From the NCBI GenBank assembly GCA_001695595.3, contig MBPM02000016.1:868001-932000 (forward strand): 64,000 nt of DNA, given 5' to 3'. The notes under the pieces are model-generated. The model was not told where the DNA came from, made no database searches, and was given only the letters and a program-made list of their open reading frames with translations. Position 1 is the stretch's first letter. Each line of letters starts with the position of its first letter. The stretch is from Plasmopara viticola (Eukaryota > Oomycota > Peronosporomycetes > Peronosporales > Peronosporaceae). Positions 31,525 to 43,005 of the stretch are shown here, piece by piece. Made by a program: the position numbers and the translations under genes.

Positions 31525-31538
31525 GAGGCTACCAGTAA

Positions 31539-32434
31539 ATGATAGGAAAAGTGACCGCACCACAAGTGGAAAAAGCGATTGCAGAATTCAAGAGGAGGAT
31601 CAAAGATGGTGAAGAAGACGTGAAAGTTGTCGTGGCAACTCGTGTTTCAGTAAAAAAAAATGGCTCAAGAGTTCCATCAACCGTTTTCACTCAGTGTTGA
31701 TTGAAGCTCGATATCCCGGAAATGGTACATTAGCAGACTTGGTGATTACGAAAGTGCAGGGGCTTGCGCATGAACGTGCTGTGGCTAGAGTCAGTGGACA
31801 ACTAGACAACTACGCCGCCAATACTGGCTTTATTTTGGCTGCAGGTGGTGGAGACATGGTCATGCGGTTTCCCACTACGGGAAGACGTGTCATTCGACGC
31901 CCCGATACAGCTCTTCGACCAGAATTCTCCTCAGCTGGCGACGATCCTGTTGCTCCACGGCTGATTGTCGAGGTGGAGTTTTCGAACTGAAGCATTCCAA
32001 GGGACCAAACATCGTGCCGAGAACATTTTAATTTGCTTCCACAACTTAAAGCTGTGCTTCTATTGAAGTTTTTTGGCCGCCGTGTGAATGGAACGTTTGC
32101 CTGCGTTGCCATTCTCTATCGACGGGCAAGAAATCGAGAGGTGGTTGCGGATCAAGTGAGTTTTGGAAGCGCTCCGATTGATACTCGTACATTGAATGAA
32201 CTCGATTCCTTCCGTCAGCGTCGGCAATTGCCTCTCGTGCCAATGCCCGTCCCACTGCTAACTCCTTGGAACGCTGGAGATAGTCCGTTCTTGCAAATTC
32301 CTGCAGCTGATGTGTTTGATGCTGCACTAATGCCACAAAACAATCGGCCTATTGTTGCACCACGAGGAGGCTTTCCAGACATATTCATTGACGTTTGGTT
32401 CATTTTCAGACTCGTGGATACAGCCTGGAATTAG
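31539..32434 (+). pseudogene. D5, mosaic PD-(D/E)XK-like pseudogene
   Basis: The 5' part matches D8/D10, including a TAA just before the ATG and an A-run frameshift near 31652-31660. From about 31700 to 31990 it matches D2/D6, with TGA after EVEFSN. It then has the D8/D10-type GACCAAACATCGTGCC stretch. The 3' end runs into an M start (TAGCTAGATGGCATC) as D6 does. The alternation indicates gene conversion or recombination within the D family. Confidence 0.7.
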
Positions 32435-32625
32435 CTAGATGGCATCATCAGAGAAAAGAGTAGCATTAACCTGTCTCACCCCACATTCAATTAATGTCAT
32501 CAAATTTGATACTCTATTAAAGCGATGATAACATCGAAATTATTCTCACCACCACTTAAGTAAAGAATTTTGTACTGGGAGGTGCTTTTTTTTGGTGTCC
32601 CTCTGAAACTTGATGTGCCCAACAA
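32435..32625 (+). pseudogene. Relic of M after D5
   Basis: ATG at 32439 starts MASSEKRVALTCLTPHS, and the frame is lost within about 25 codons. The box begins after it (GGTGTCCCTCTGAAACTTGA) and is cut at about 32625 by unrelated sequence. Confidence 0.5.
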
Positions 32626-33110
32626 TTATCTTTTTTCGAAAAATGAAAAAATTATAAAAATATTTTGTATTTTTATGTCTTTTCTTTAACTTTTCTACAT
32701 CTTGGAAATTTTTCTTTGTTAAAAGATATTAAAAAAAAATTGTCTCGAAAATACTAAAAATGAAAAACATCTAGGTATTGTATTGTATTGTATTGTATTA
32801 CGTTATCGCGTTGCCAAGTTATGCACGTGCTAGGCTCAGTCTGGCTAGTACACGGCATAGAGTAGTGTCCGCATACGTCGGGTCTCATTCGGCGGGCAGT
32901 GCAGCCAGCACCGAGGTCGTGAGGGTCTTCCATTATTTTGTTTAGCTCTGACTTGGTAAGAGCCCAGGTGGCGCTCTGGTGCTGGAGACCGTCGCATCGA
33001 GGGTGAGACTCGTTAGAGACCTACAGATGCCCGGGAGCACCTGCCCGAAGCGCGCGAGCATTTATCTCCCGCGCTTGGAAGGAGGGCGTCACCCCAACCT
33101 TTTCTGTAAA
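32626..33110. other. Unique insertion inside the inverted block
   Basis: About 485 bp with no other copy in the window. The first 160 bp are very AT-rich, then comes a run of about five TATTG repeats (about 32776-32799), then a GC-rich section to 33110. It replaces about 90 bp of the box region that is present at 62100-62190. I see no target-site duplication and no coding region with a known domain; the 3' side could be the end of an unrelated transposon. Confidence 0.55.
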
Positions 33111-33901
33111 TCTGCACAAAATAAAATCGGTGTTCACAAAGATTGGCCAAGATATACTAAAGGCACAAATACTTGAATATGTCACCATGAGTCACCACCT
33201 TTTAACCGACTACAGTAACTCTAGACACAAGATCAGCATGAGTCACCGAGTCACCACTTTTTGCAACTTCCTCCCACTTCTTTTTATGAATATCATGACA
33301 TTTATGTCTCCATCATATTTGACCTTTAAGAAGTATATGATCTTGGATATTGGTAAAAAGTAAAGACTCAAATGTTTCAGAGATCCTTTTGCAATGACTT
33401 AAAGGATAAATAGACACCAAATTAAACTACGCTGATAAGTACTTCAAATCGAGATCGACAGATACACTCGAACGATAGTCCAATAATGCGATTTCCACTG
33501 GAGCGCTCCAGAGTGTGACATCATACACAAACTATGATCCTTCTAATACTTAGCACGCAACTGCGCAAAACAAGGAATTTTTACCAACTATACCTTGGCT
33601 GGAGAGCTGTTCAAAGTGGTGTGATTATAATCATCCGGGTAAGCTGTGACGTAGCTTTGACTTCTGCCTTCGGTTAAGGAGCTGATAACAAGTACTAGTA
33701 CCCATCAATGCGGATTGGCTCTGGCTCGTGCGTATCAATACATTCAACATCCATTTCTTTGTGCATATCAAGAAAGTTGATCGTCGAAACGCTTGAAGAA
33801 CTAATTTAATTGATTATGTTGCAGAATCGAGCCACAGAACAGTATACTATCCACAGAGTCAAAACCGTGAATTTTGAATACCGATTTCACGGAAGAAACA
33901 A
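33111..33901. repeat. Inverted cassette spacer with empty copia site
   Basis: Reverse complement of the 61500-62100 region. The copia insertion point near 33160-33170 is empty. The TGACTC cluster appears as GAGTCA motifs at about 33185-33260. The A3 relic follows at about 33690-33900. Confidence 0.6.
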
Positions 33902-34138
33902 TCATTTGGAATAACACGAGGTCTCCGTAAACCTAGAGGATCGAAGTGAGCCTTCACTCTGTGTGAGACTGCCACCCAGTGTTAACCGCCGATCATGGAA
34001 TTGCTCATATTGCTTATGCAATAGTGTTTGCTGTTGTTTTGAAATCAATTTGATGTTATTGACACCAAGAGAATTGGCAAATCTCATGAGTTGATCATCC
34101 GTCGTATTCGACAAATCAATGATTCTTGTTTCGCTCAT
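33902..34138 (-). CDS. A2 protein, inverted copy 3, extended frame
   Basis: From ATG 34138 this copy lacks the stop found after GGSLTQS in others, because one base differs (GAAGG for TAAGG), and reads 18 codons further (EGSLRSSRFTETSCYSK). This supports the idea that A2 was once longer. Confidence 0.5.
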   Translation of the reverse strand: MSETRIIDLSNTTDDQLMRFANSLGVNNIKLISKQQQTLLHKQYEQFHDRRLTLGGSLTQSEGSLRSSRFTETSCYSK

Positions 34139-34196
34139 GGTGCTACATATTTTCGGCAGGTATAATATAATCAACATTTATATAATCGCACAAATT

Positions 34197-34961
34197 ATGT
34201 CTTCTGCTTACGATATATCTGCTTTCGAATACTCCGTCAAACCAGCTCCAGCTGAGACGCTCTTCCGTGATGAGAGATGGACTCGGTTTCGAGATTCAAC
34301 CGGCAACACTGGTCAGTATGATAAGCAAATCTGATTAATTTCTTGAATCATTTCTTTGCAAGACGCTTTTGTAAAATAGAAGAAGATGTCATTGAGCTTC
34401 AAATCAAGCTTCAAACTTTAAATGGCGGGTCCGGTTCGATCACTTCAACTGCAACCTGTTCAATCGATCAATTGGTATTTAAGGCCGGCGCATGGCAATT
34501 CATTGATAGTATTCAAGTTGTTATCGACATAACTACAGACCAAACGAATCAGGTCTATGCAAATCAAAATGCAACATCTAGGGCTCTGACTGAAACGGAT
34601 TACAACACGTATGTCAAGCATAGGCCAGCTTTCAATTTTGGATTGGTTGAAAATCAAGGGTCAAGCGGAGCAGTGCAATCGCTTGATAACTTGGTTACTT
34701 CGTCATTCATGACAGCTGTTGATAGCGTGGGTATTTTCAAAATGGCTTCAAACCCGGGGGGGTGCTGAAGGATCAGTCTTTACCGCTCTTGACCAACAAA
34801 ACTCGAAAAATGCATTCGATCTTATGGGAGGTGGCAAAAGTCTTCATGCTGTATCGAGAATTCAAGTCTTTCTAGCTCCTGCTGGTGCTGTAACTGCTGG
34901 ATTGGCATTTTGTGTTGCGTATTATCTGGCCTCCATTAAGCTGCGCAATATCTGCGACTAG
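34197..34961 (+). pseudogene. A1 protein, inverted copy 3
   Basis: 765 bp with the same two frame breaks as copy 2. The N-terminal frame (MSSAYDISAFEYS) ends at 34334 and the middle frame (34343-34768) ends just after a seven-G run at 34755-34761. The C-terminal frame ends at TAG 34961. Apart from these breaks the sequence is nearly identical to the other copies. Confidence 0.6.
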
Positions 34962-35123
34962 TTTATAAGATGACCAATACAAAAGCTTATCTACTACTTT
35001 AATCACAACTAACACTGCTGGCGTCGTGGCTTCTTCTACTCAATCTACTATGAGTATAATATGACCTTTGGAAACTCTTACCCAGTTCTGTGAAATTTTA
35101 GTAGCGAGATAATCATTACGGTT

Positions 35124-35336
35124 TTGGCTGGTGGCCTTGCGCTTCCTCCATTTGCGGTCACGCTTGCAAATTATGCCGACATCAATGGCACTCCATTCGC
35201 AAGAATTGCCATCCTTCTATCGCAATCTATCTCGTGTCTTCTGTCTCCACCATATTTGCCTAACCCTAGCACTGGTCATGGGTTGGTAATTCTTGCTAGG
35301 GGTACCGTAGTAGGTTGTCATCGAGTCGCAGTTTGA
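35124..35336 (+). pseudogene. M-like (MAGG type) fragment, inverted copy 2
   Basis: The same frame of about 70 codons as 24806-25018, in the inverted block, with near-identical residues. The N-terminal part of the M family is not in frame. Confidence 0.48.
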
Positions 35337-36323
35337 AAACCGCTTTCAAATAATCGATATATCCGCATTTCAGGTCTTAAGCTTTTTGTCCCTTTTTTCA
35401 TATGCTAGCGTTTCCCATAGCAACAGAGATCGGAATCGACCTTTTTTCTCAGACATCAAGATTGATGTTCTTTATGGGAAAAGGATTTGATAATCACGAC
35501 ACTTTTTTTCCGGACCGTCTTGTCTTTGTTCTCAATGTATTCTTTCTGCTTTGTCGACGAAGCCTGTTGATTCTCTAGCTAGTGGCTTTCTAAACCTTTA
35601 AGTATCTTCTCGATGAATCTAATTTTGGGCATGTACAATGACATTTTTGTAGATTTTTTGAGGTCATTGAGACAAAGAATACAGAGTTACTACCAGAAGG
35701 CCTTTAGCCTGTATAATTGGTAAATCGTTACAAATTAGGTTCTTCCAGGTCTAATGCTTTGTGACGAAGACCATAACGATTTGAATGTCTATCAATACTC
35801 TACATTAAAAGAGTGATATTTGCGGCATTCGCTTAATAATGTCATAGATCGATCGCATAACTAGATGTTTCTCACAGGTGAATTGGTTGTTGACCTAATG
35901 CTTAATCATTATCAGTTATCGGAATCAGTCAAGCACATCGCGGATGTCATACTATTAATGCTAAGTTTATACGCTATCTGCCGACACTATTAGTCGGTTT
36001 ATACTGATATGACGTTCAGAATGTGTCGATGTGTAATTTGAGGTGTGTCTAGTGTGTGTTGCTCTTATATTGGGTGCTCCGTTGCTTTGTCATGGGAGCG
36101 GCTCGTTCTCCAAGATGTCTTGAATGCATTTGAGCGATAAAGCAGAGTACCCTCTCCCTAGGCACATCAAGTTTTAGAGGGACACCACTCGTCTCGATAT
36201 TGAGACTCAGATTAATGGTAGGAATAACTAACGTCAAAGCCATCATCGGTTTTGAATGGGTATTTGTGTTACTGTGCACATTTGTAAAGAACGATATGCC
36301 GGGCTTTCGATCGTAAAGAATCA
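35337..36323. repeat. Inverted cassette spacer and box
   Basis: AT-rich spacer equivalent to 23948-24805, followed by the complete box at about 36095-36190 and then about 130 bp leading to the CRN-like domain. No gene is seen; the open frame 36049-36384 on the minus strand has no domain. Confidence 0.5.
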
Positions 36324-36575
36324 TGGTGTTGCTGTTCTTAGCGGTCGTCGGTGAGGAAGGCGTCATCAACGTTAAGATTGGCAATCAGCAAATGATTGTA
36401 CTTTTGAAGAATTTGATCACGAAGAAAGCGCAGTATGGATTTCGGCGGACAAGCTGACTGTCTATATCGCCCAGTCGAGCGGCGAATGGAATGGCGGCTG
36501 GATGCAGGACGAGAACGACAATTTCGTTTAGCTTCAGAGGGCGGCGATGCTAGAGGACATCGAAAACAATATTTA
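36324..36575 (+). pseudogene. CRN-like N-terminal domain, second copy, frameshifted
   Basis: The sequence is homologous to 16956-17210 but diverged. The reading begins MVLLFLAVVGEEGVINV and shifts after KKAQYGF through a one-base change, so the region equivalent to ADKLTVYLAQ is out of frame. It sits between the box and D6 in the same relative order as the first copy. Confidence 0.55.
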
Positions 36576-37459
36576 AGAGCAAGGTTTTGTTGAGATCAAC
36601 GTGTTCTTTGAAGAATTACTTCAACGTGAGCGACGAGAGTTTATTTTACAAAATTGCGTGTCACATGCTTGTTGATGTGGGGGTAAAGAATCGTGCCAGC
36701 GTTGCAGTTGCAATTGCGAATTTTTCTTTGCTAACCGGTGGGAAGGAGCCTCGCGGCGAGAAATATGTGGAATGTGTAGAAGGCATGTTTATCGCATTGT
36801 AGTTATCGCACGTGGACTATCACCAAGGCATGTGTTTTCTGACTTGTCCAGACCAGCAGCTGTGCGGTGGCTCTCAGTCGTGTCATACACTCACGATTCC
36901 ACCAGCGTGGTCATCTTTGCTATCGCTCTTCTTCATATAGAAAGTTCAGTGACAAAAAAAATGTGTAAAGGATGGGGTGGCACGAGTTGGTGTCAGACCT
37001 ATCAACCAGCTGACTGAGGGAGGGCAAGAGTTCATGTCGCGATGGAAATAGGCATCCACAAATCGCTGAAGACGATAGCAATCTGCATGAGAAAGCCATT
37101 TCGAGTCTTCGTAATGCATGTCATAATTATTTAAATGGATCTCAACCATCCATACTGCCACTTCCGATATTCTTCATTCCTTGTGCGTGCGCAAGCGAAC
37201 GGAAAGAATTATGCCACATCGTCCGCTTTTCCTTTGCAAAAAAGAGCCTAGACACCGCGATTATTAACTATATACACCCTGCGTCCGGGAAGTATGTCTA
37301 AGGGTACTCTCGAGCCCTTTTTCAGGATAGGAGGGGCACACGATCCACTCTTGATTTAACAGTTTGGTCATTCATCATTTAACCCATCCCCGAGAAGTGG
37401 GAAAGGAACCGGCGACGAGGCAATGAGCACCGAGCCAGTGTTCTCATTCGACGCCGCAC
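36576..37459. repeat. Region between CRN-like copy and D6
   Basis: Plus-strand frames at 36587-36802 and 36772-37017 overlap in different phases. The minus-strand frame 36946-37161 carries the conserved HADCYRLQRFVDAYFHRDM reading. From about 37200 the sequence is the D 5' flank shared with all D copies. Confidence 0.4.
36946..37161 (-). CDS. HADCYRLQ small ORF, copy 1
   Basis: A 71-codon frame containing VEIHLNNYDMHYEDSKW and HADCYRLQRFVDAYFHRDM. The frame is open here and at 63572-63787 and interrupted in the other copies. The initiation codon is not ATG and upstream coding is out of frame, so this is likely an internal piece of a longer decayed gene running opposite to D. Family unknown. 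Confidence 0.35.
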   Translation of the reverse strand: MAVWMVEIHLNNYDMHYEDSKWLSHADCYRLQRFVDAYFHRDMNSCPPSVSWLIGLTPTRATPSFTHFFCH

Positions 37460-38374
37460 ATGATTGCAATCCAGCAAGGCTACCAGTCGATGATAGGAAA
37501 AGTGACCGCACCACAAGTGGAAAAAGCGATTGCAGAATTCAAGAGGAGGATCAAAGATGGTGAAGAAGACGTGGAAGTTGTCGTGGCAACTCGTGTTTCA
37601 GTAAAAAAATGGCTCAAGAGTTCCATCAACCGTTTTCACTCAGAGTTGATTGAAGCTCGATATCTCGGAAATGGTACATTAGCAGACTTGGTGATCACGA
37701 AAGTGCAGGGGCTTGCGCATGAACGTGCTGTGGCTAGAGTCAGTGGACAACTAGACAACTACGCCGCCAATACTGGCTTTATTTTGGCTGCAGGTGGTGG
37801 AGACATGGTCATGCGGTTTCCCACTACGGGAAGACGTGTCATTCGACGCCCCGATACAGCTCTTCGACCAGAATTCTCCTCAGCTGGCGACGATCCTGTT
37901 GCTCCACGGCTGATTGTCGAGGTGGAGTTTTCGAACTGAAGCATTCCAAGGGCCCAAATGTCTTGCCAACAATACTTTGAACTGCTTCCACAGCTTAAAG
38001 ATGTGCTTCTATTTAAGTTTTTTGGCCGCCGTGTGAATGGAACGTTTGCCATTCTCTATCGACGGGCAAGAAACCGAGTGGTGGTTGCGGATCAAGTGAG
38101 TTTTGGAAGTGCTCCGCTTGATACTCAAACATTGAATGAACTCGATTCCTTCCGTCAGCGTCGGCAATTGCCTCTCGTGCCAATGCCCGTCCCACTGCTA
38201 ACTCCTTGGAACGCTGGACATAATCCATTCGCGCAAATTCCTCCAGCTGATGTGTTTGATGCTGCACTAATGCCCCAAACCAATCGGCCTGTTGTTGTAC
38301 CAAGAGGAGGCTTTCCAGACATATTCATTGACGTTTGGTCCATTTTCAAGTGGATACAGCCGGGAACTAGCTAG
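37460..38374 (+). pseudogene. D6, PD-(D/E)XK-like pseudogene, inverted block
   Basis: The frame is open from ATG 37460 through the core to the shared TGA at 37937-37939 after EVEFSN, and reopens to 38374. The 9-bp in-frame deletion (NGTFAILYRR) is shared with D4, and a small deletion near the end changes the C-terminus. TAG 38374 is followed four bases later by an M start. Confidence 0.72.
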
Positions 38375-38681
38375 ATGGCATCATCAGATAAAAGACTACC
38401 ATTAACCTGTCTCACCCCACATTCACTTAATGCCATCAAATTTGATACCCTTTTAAAGCGATGATGACATCGGAAACGTTCCCACCACCATCAACTCGAT
38501 TATAGCATTTTAAAATTGAAGGGTGCCTTTCTCGTGGTGTCCCTCTAACACTTGATGTGCCAAACGAGAGACTGTTCAGCTTTATTAATCAGTTGCATTA
38601 AATACACCTTGTAGAACGAATCTTTCACTTCAGAGCGGATCCAGCATAGAATATGCAAAAAATGACCAAGGGATACTAAAG
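38375..38681. repeat. Relic of M and box, inverted
   Basis: Inverted equivalent of 21233-21542: truncated M frame from about 38375, then the box at about 38530-38635, then the copia right flank. Confidence 0.5.
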
Positions 38682-41359
38682 TGTTGAGCAGAAAGTAAAA
38701 AACGAAGAGAAAATATTTATCTAAACCAATGAACGGCTACCATATGTAATTACTAACTGTGACGTACTTGTAAATACTGTGACGCCATCCGCCTGTTCAA
38801 CATGCATTCAACGGTGTACACTCCCACTCACCGCTAATGTTGTGTATCCTTTGTTGCTGACTTGGCCTTGATTTTGGATACCTCTCGCAGAAAGTCGAGC
38901 ATCTTACTTCCAAGCGCCTTGATTAGCATATCTGCAAGCTGGCTCTTCGTATCAATGTAGCCAATCTTGAGTAATCCATGCTGAGTGTTCTCCCGAATAA
39001 AGCGATGTCTCCCATATTTGCGTGCCTCCATGTCCTTGATCATTGCGCGCGTCCAAAGTACTTCTTGTGTGCACAAGCTTAGCGCCATATACTCTGCTTC
39101 TGCGGAACTTAGTGCGACGGTTCTCTGGTACTTGGACTTGAACACAACCGGAGCTTTTCCAATGTTGACCAGCACACCTGAGACAGACTGTCTGTCATCG
39201 TGTTGTTACCCCAGTCAGCATCCGAAAAAGATTCAACAATCACCTTTCTCGAATTTAAGTATCGCAATATACGACTTAATGTGGTTGCCCCGGATTCTCG
39301 AGAAATCTAGACGGTTGTGTCGAGATGTATGCGATGTCCGGCCGAGTGCAATTGTTACATATAGCGGACATCCAATCAGTGAGCTATATGGTCTTGACCG
39401 CATCTCTGAAAGCTCAGCTTCTATACTTGGTGACTGTGATGTTGACAACTTGGACCGGACGTACACGGATTGTCGACATTCTTGGCGATTTTGTGTCTTA
39501 ATCGCTCAGCCACGTCACTAATGTAGCGTGTTTGCTTGATAATAAGTGTGGAAGCTGTCTTGTCGTAATCGATCTCCATGCCCAAGATGAACTTCGCCAT
39601 TCCGAGATCCTTCATCTTGAAAGCACCTTTTAGTATCCCCTTGATCTCTAAAATCTCGTCGCACGTCTCGGCGGCAATGATCATATCATCGGCATAAAGA
39701 CATACGTACACAAAATCTTCTTTCACTTTCTTCACGTAGATGCATTGATCTGCTCCACAGCGCTTTGAAAATCGTTCTTCTTTCAGACGTGGTTGTTGGT
39801 CTTGTTTCAAGCGCTTGCAGCTTGCTTGAATTCATATATAGCTTGGTTCAGCTGACACGCAAATCTTGAGCTACCTTAACGCCAATCGGAACTTTCATGT
39901 GAACACGATCCGACAGTACACTGTTGAGACAGGCAGTGTCGACGTTCAGCTGCTCCATTTTGTAGCCTAATATCGCACACACTGCGAGTACAACTCGAAT
40001 TAAGTTCATGCTGGCCACTGGAAAGTAAGTGTCGAAGAAATTCACGCCGTATTTCTGCTTAAATCCTTTGGCCACCAATCGTGCTTGTAGCGCACAACAC
40101 ATCCATTCTGGTCACGCTTTTTAGCAAAGACCCAGCGGCATTCATTCGTACGCCCAGCCAACTCTCGTAAAACGAGTGTCTATAATTTGTTCTGGTGATG
40201 CGACTGTAATTCGGCGTCCATCGCTTGTCGCCACTGTTCTGCCTCGTCATTTAACATTGCCTGCGCATACGTGAAAGGCAAGTCTAAATATTCACCAAAC
40301 CTCACAGCGTAAGCGAGAACAGCTTCAGCTATAAGGCCGCCTTCATCAATACTTGTACGCTTTGAGAATGGTTGTCCTTCGCTTCCCTCCAGACTTTCAT
40401 CGGCATCTGATCCATTCTCCAACAACAACATTAGTTCATCTGTACGCCTTGAACGTTCCCATTGTGGACGAAATACCAATCGAACTTTCTGTGCATCCAG
40501 TGTAGGAGTTCTGTACTCTGTCAGTTCAGATTGTACTGAGGTCAGTAATCGAAGCATCTCGACATTTGACTCATTTGTGTCGGACTCCTCCTCATTCATT
40601 GAAGCATTTGGAATTTCATCTTCTTCTTCAGACTGCATAGGTTCGATTCGATCTTGTTGGCGTACTGTCGGCCCAAACACTGCACTTTCATCGTGTTTTT
40701 TGTTACGTGTATCACTTTTATTTGATTGGGCGGGTGCGTCTCATCTGCTCAGAAGAACCACTTGATGTATTAATTCATCCTCCGGCTCCCCCGTCGTCTG
40801 GAAATCCACGACCAGCTCATCGAACGCGTCCAGATGTTCCACCATGTTCAACTCATGAAGGCGCCGTGTCATCGTGACAGGGTTGTGTAGTGTGGAACGA
40901 TTGTAGAAACGCGAAGCGTTTTTATGCCTCCAAGGCACGAGTAGTAGACCAAATCTTGGTCTGGTGTTGAATCTCGACTCCTTGAACAATTTTTCCAATG
41001 CCTTGGCGTCATTCACGAGCCACGTCTCCGTTATTTCGTTCTCGACCTTCGCGGCCTTAATGTGCCCCAGAAGACTCGTTTCATGCGAGGGCCATCTTCA
41101 TCTTGAATGCTCAATAGTAGTAGTGACAATCTCCTAAGCGGCCTTCGGTGCGCTTAGTAGCCATCAGCCGTGGAGGTGTGGTGAAGCGAGGCTGTTGTTT
41201 GCGACTGTTAGCCTATTGAGTAGAACGTAAAGGCCCAAGTGAATATATTTATCTAGACCAATGAACTGCTACCATATTCAATTACTAACTGTGACGTTCT
41301 TGTGAATACTGTGACGCCATCCGCCTGTTCAACATGAATTTAGCTGTGTTATTAAAACA
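38682..41359 (-). mobile_element. Copia element C4, internally deleted, inverted
   Basis: On the minus strand the 5' LTR is 41359-41214 and the 3' LTR 38820-38682. The same protease-integrase deletion junction is present (about 40740). The RNase H frame is open at 38834-39175. The RT YADD motif lies in the frame 39421-39810. Confidence 0.9.
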
Positions 41360-41452
41360 TATGGCATTAAAATCGAATGAGTCGAGCTTTTTACATATTC
41401 ATTGACGTTTGGTCCATTTTTACACTCGTGGATACAGCCTGAAACTAGCTAG

Positions 41453-41746
41453 ATGGCATCATCAGAGAAAAGACAAGCATTGACCTGTCTCACCTCACAT
41501 TCTATTGATCTCATCAAATTTGATGCTCTTTTAAAAGCGGTGATAAGCAGCGGTGTAAACACTACGGCTTCGGCTGGTGGCCTTGCGCTTTCTCCATCTG
41601 CGGTCACGCTTACAATTTCTGCCGACATCAATGGTGCTCCATCCGCTAAAATTGGCATCCTTTTATCGCAATTTATCTCGCGTCTTCTTGTTCCAACATA
41701 TTTGTCTAACCCAAGCTTTGGTCATGGGTTGGAGGTTCTTGTTTGA
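41453..41746 (+). CDS. M protein, second intact copy (97 residues)
   Basis: Nearly identical to 18169-18462, differing by a few residues (for example MASSEKRQALTC for MASSEKRLALTC). Open for 97 codons. A D-gene 3' remnant lies just upstream (about 41390-41450), as at the first intact copy, so the D-fragment/M junction was duplicated with it. Confidence 0.6.
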   Translation: MASSEKRQALTCLTSHSIDLIKFDALLKAVISSGVNTTASAGGLALSPSAVTLTISADINGAPSAKIGILLSQFISRLLVPTYLSNPSFGHGLEVLV

Positions 41747-41828
41747 GTTGCCGTAGAAGGTTGTCATCAAGTCGCAGTTGAAAACCGCTTTCAAATAATT
41801 GGTGTATCCGCATTTCAGCTCTTGAGGT

Positions 41829-42152
41829 TTGTGTCCCTTGATATGCTGCGTTTTCCATAGCAACAGAGACCGGAATCGACCTTTTTACTCAGACCTCAAG
41901 ATCGATGTTTTTTACGAGAAATGGATTGATAATCACGGTCCATTCTTTATTTGGACCATCTTGTCTTTGTTCTTTCCATTGTATTCTTTCTGCTTTGTCA
42001 ACGAAGTCTATCGACTCTTTAGCTTGTGGCCTTTTAAAGCTTTTAATATCGTCTCGATGGATTCTATTCTGGGCATGTACAATGACATTTCTGTAAAAAA
42101 AATTAAGGTCATTGAGACAAAAAATACAGTTTTTTTACGAGAAGACCTTTAG
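41829..42152 (+). other. Open frame downstream of M
   Basis: A 107-codon frame with a polar N-terminal half (SNRDRNRPFYSDLKIDVFYE) and a hydrophobic middle (FIWTILSLFFPLYSFCFVNE). Its counterpart at 17741-17950 keeps only the second half in frame, and the MAGG-type spacers keep the first half. It may be a second gene downstream of M or merely conserved DNA. Confidence 0.3.
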
Positions 42153-43005
42153 CCTGTTTAGTCGATAAATATTTTGTATCTAGGTCCTTCCAGGTCTAAT
42201 GCTTTTCGCGAAGATCATAACGATTTGAATGTCTATTAATACTCTAAATTAACAAAGTATTATTTGCGGCATTCGCTTAATTTTTGTCGTAGATTGAGAT
42301 TGATGTTTCTCATTAGTGAATTGGTTGTTAAGTTATTGGTTGATCGTTATCAGTTATCGGAATCAGTAAAGCACTTCGCGGATGTCATACTAATATTTAA
42401 GTTTTGTTCGGTTTATACTGATATGACGTTTAAAATGTGTCGATTGTTTATCTGAGGTGTGTCTTATGTGGTTTGCTCTTATACGTGATGTTCCGTTGCT
42501 GGGTCACCACGCATCTGATGGATAAAGCAGAGTATAAGCACATCAAGTTTTAGAGGGCATTCAATTCGTTATGGTCTTCGTCACAAAGCATTAGACCTGG
42601 AAGAACCTAATTTGTAACGATTTACCAATTTTACAGGCTAAAGGCCTTCTGGTAGTAACTCTGTATTCTTTGTCTCAATGACCTCAAAAAATCTTCAAAA
42701 ATGTCATTGTACATGCCAAATTAGATTCATCGAGAAGATATTTAAAGGTTTAGAAAGCCACTAGCTAGAGAATCAACAGGCTTCGTCGACAAAGCAGAAA
42801 GAATACATTGAGAACAAAGACAAGATGGTCCGGAAAAAAAGTGTCGTGATTATCAAATCATTTTCCCATAAAGAACATCAATCTTGATGTCTGAGAAAAA
42901 AGGTCGATTTCGATCTCTGTTGCTATGGGAAACGCAGCATATGAAAAAAGGGACAAAAAGCTTAAGACCTGAAATGCGGATATATCAATTATTTGAAAGC
43001 GGTTT
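42153..43005. repeat. Inversion end point and spacer of unit R3
   Basis: The inverted block ends at about 42556, where AAGTTTTAGAGGG is joined to CATTCAATTCGTTATGG, the usual point at 24356. The rest is the standard AT-rich spacer. No gene is seen. Confidence 0.6.

Noticed and set aside
32979..33176. 65-codon ORF over the unique insertion
   Set aside because: It crosses the insertion boundary into spacer sequence, so it cannot be an ancestral gene.
38985..39521. Long open frames antisense to copia RT/RNase H (for example 178 codons)
   Set aside because: They are mirror frames of the coding strand and recur only because the copia copies are repeated.
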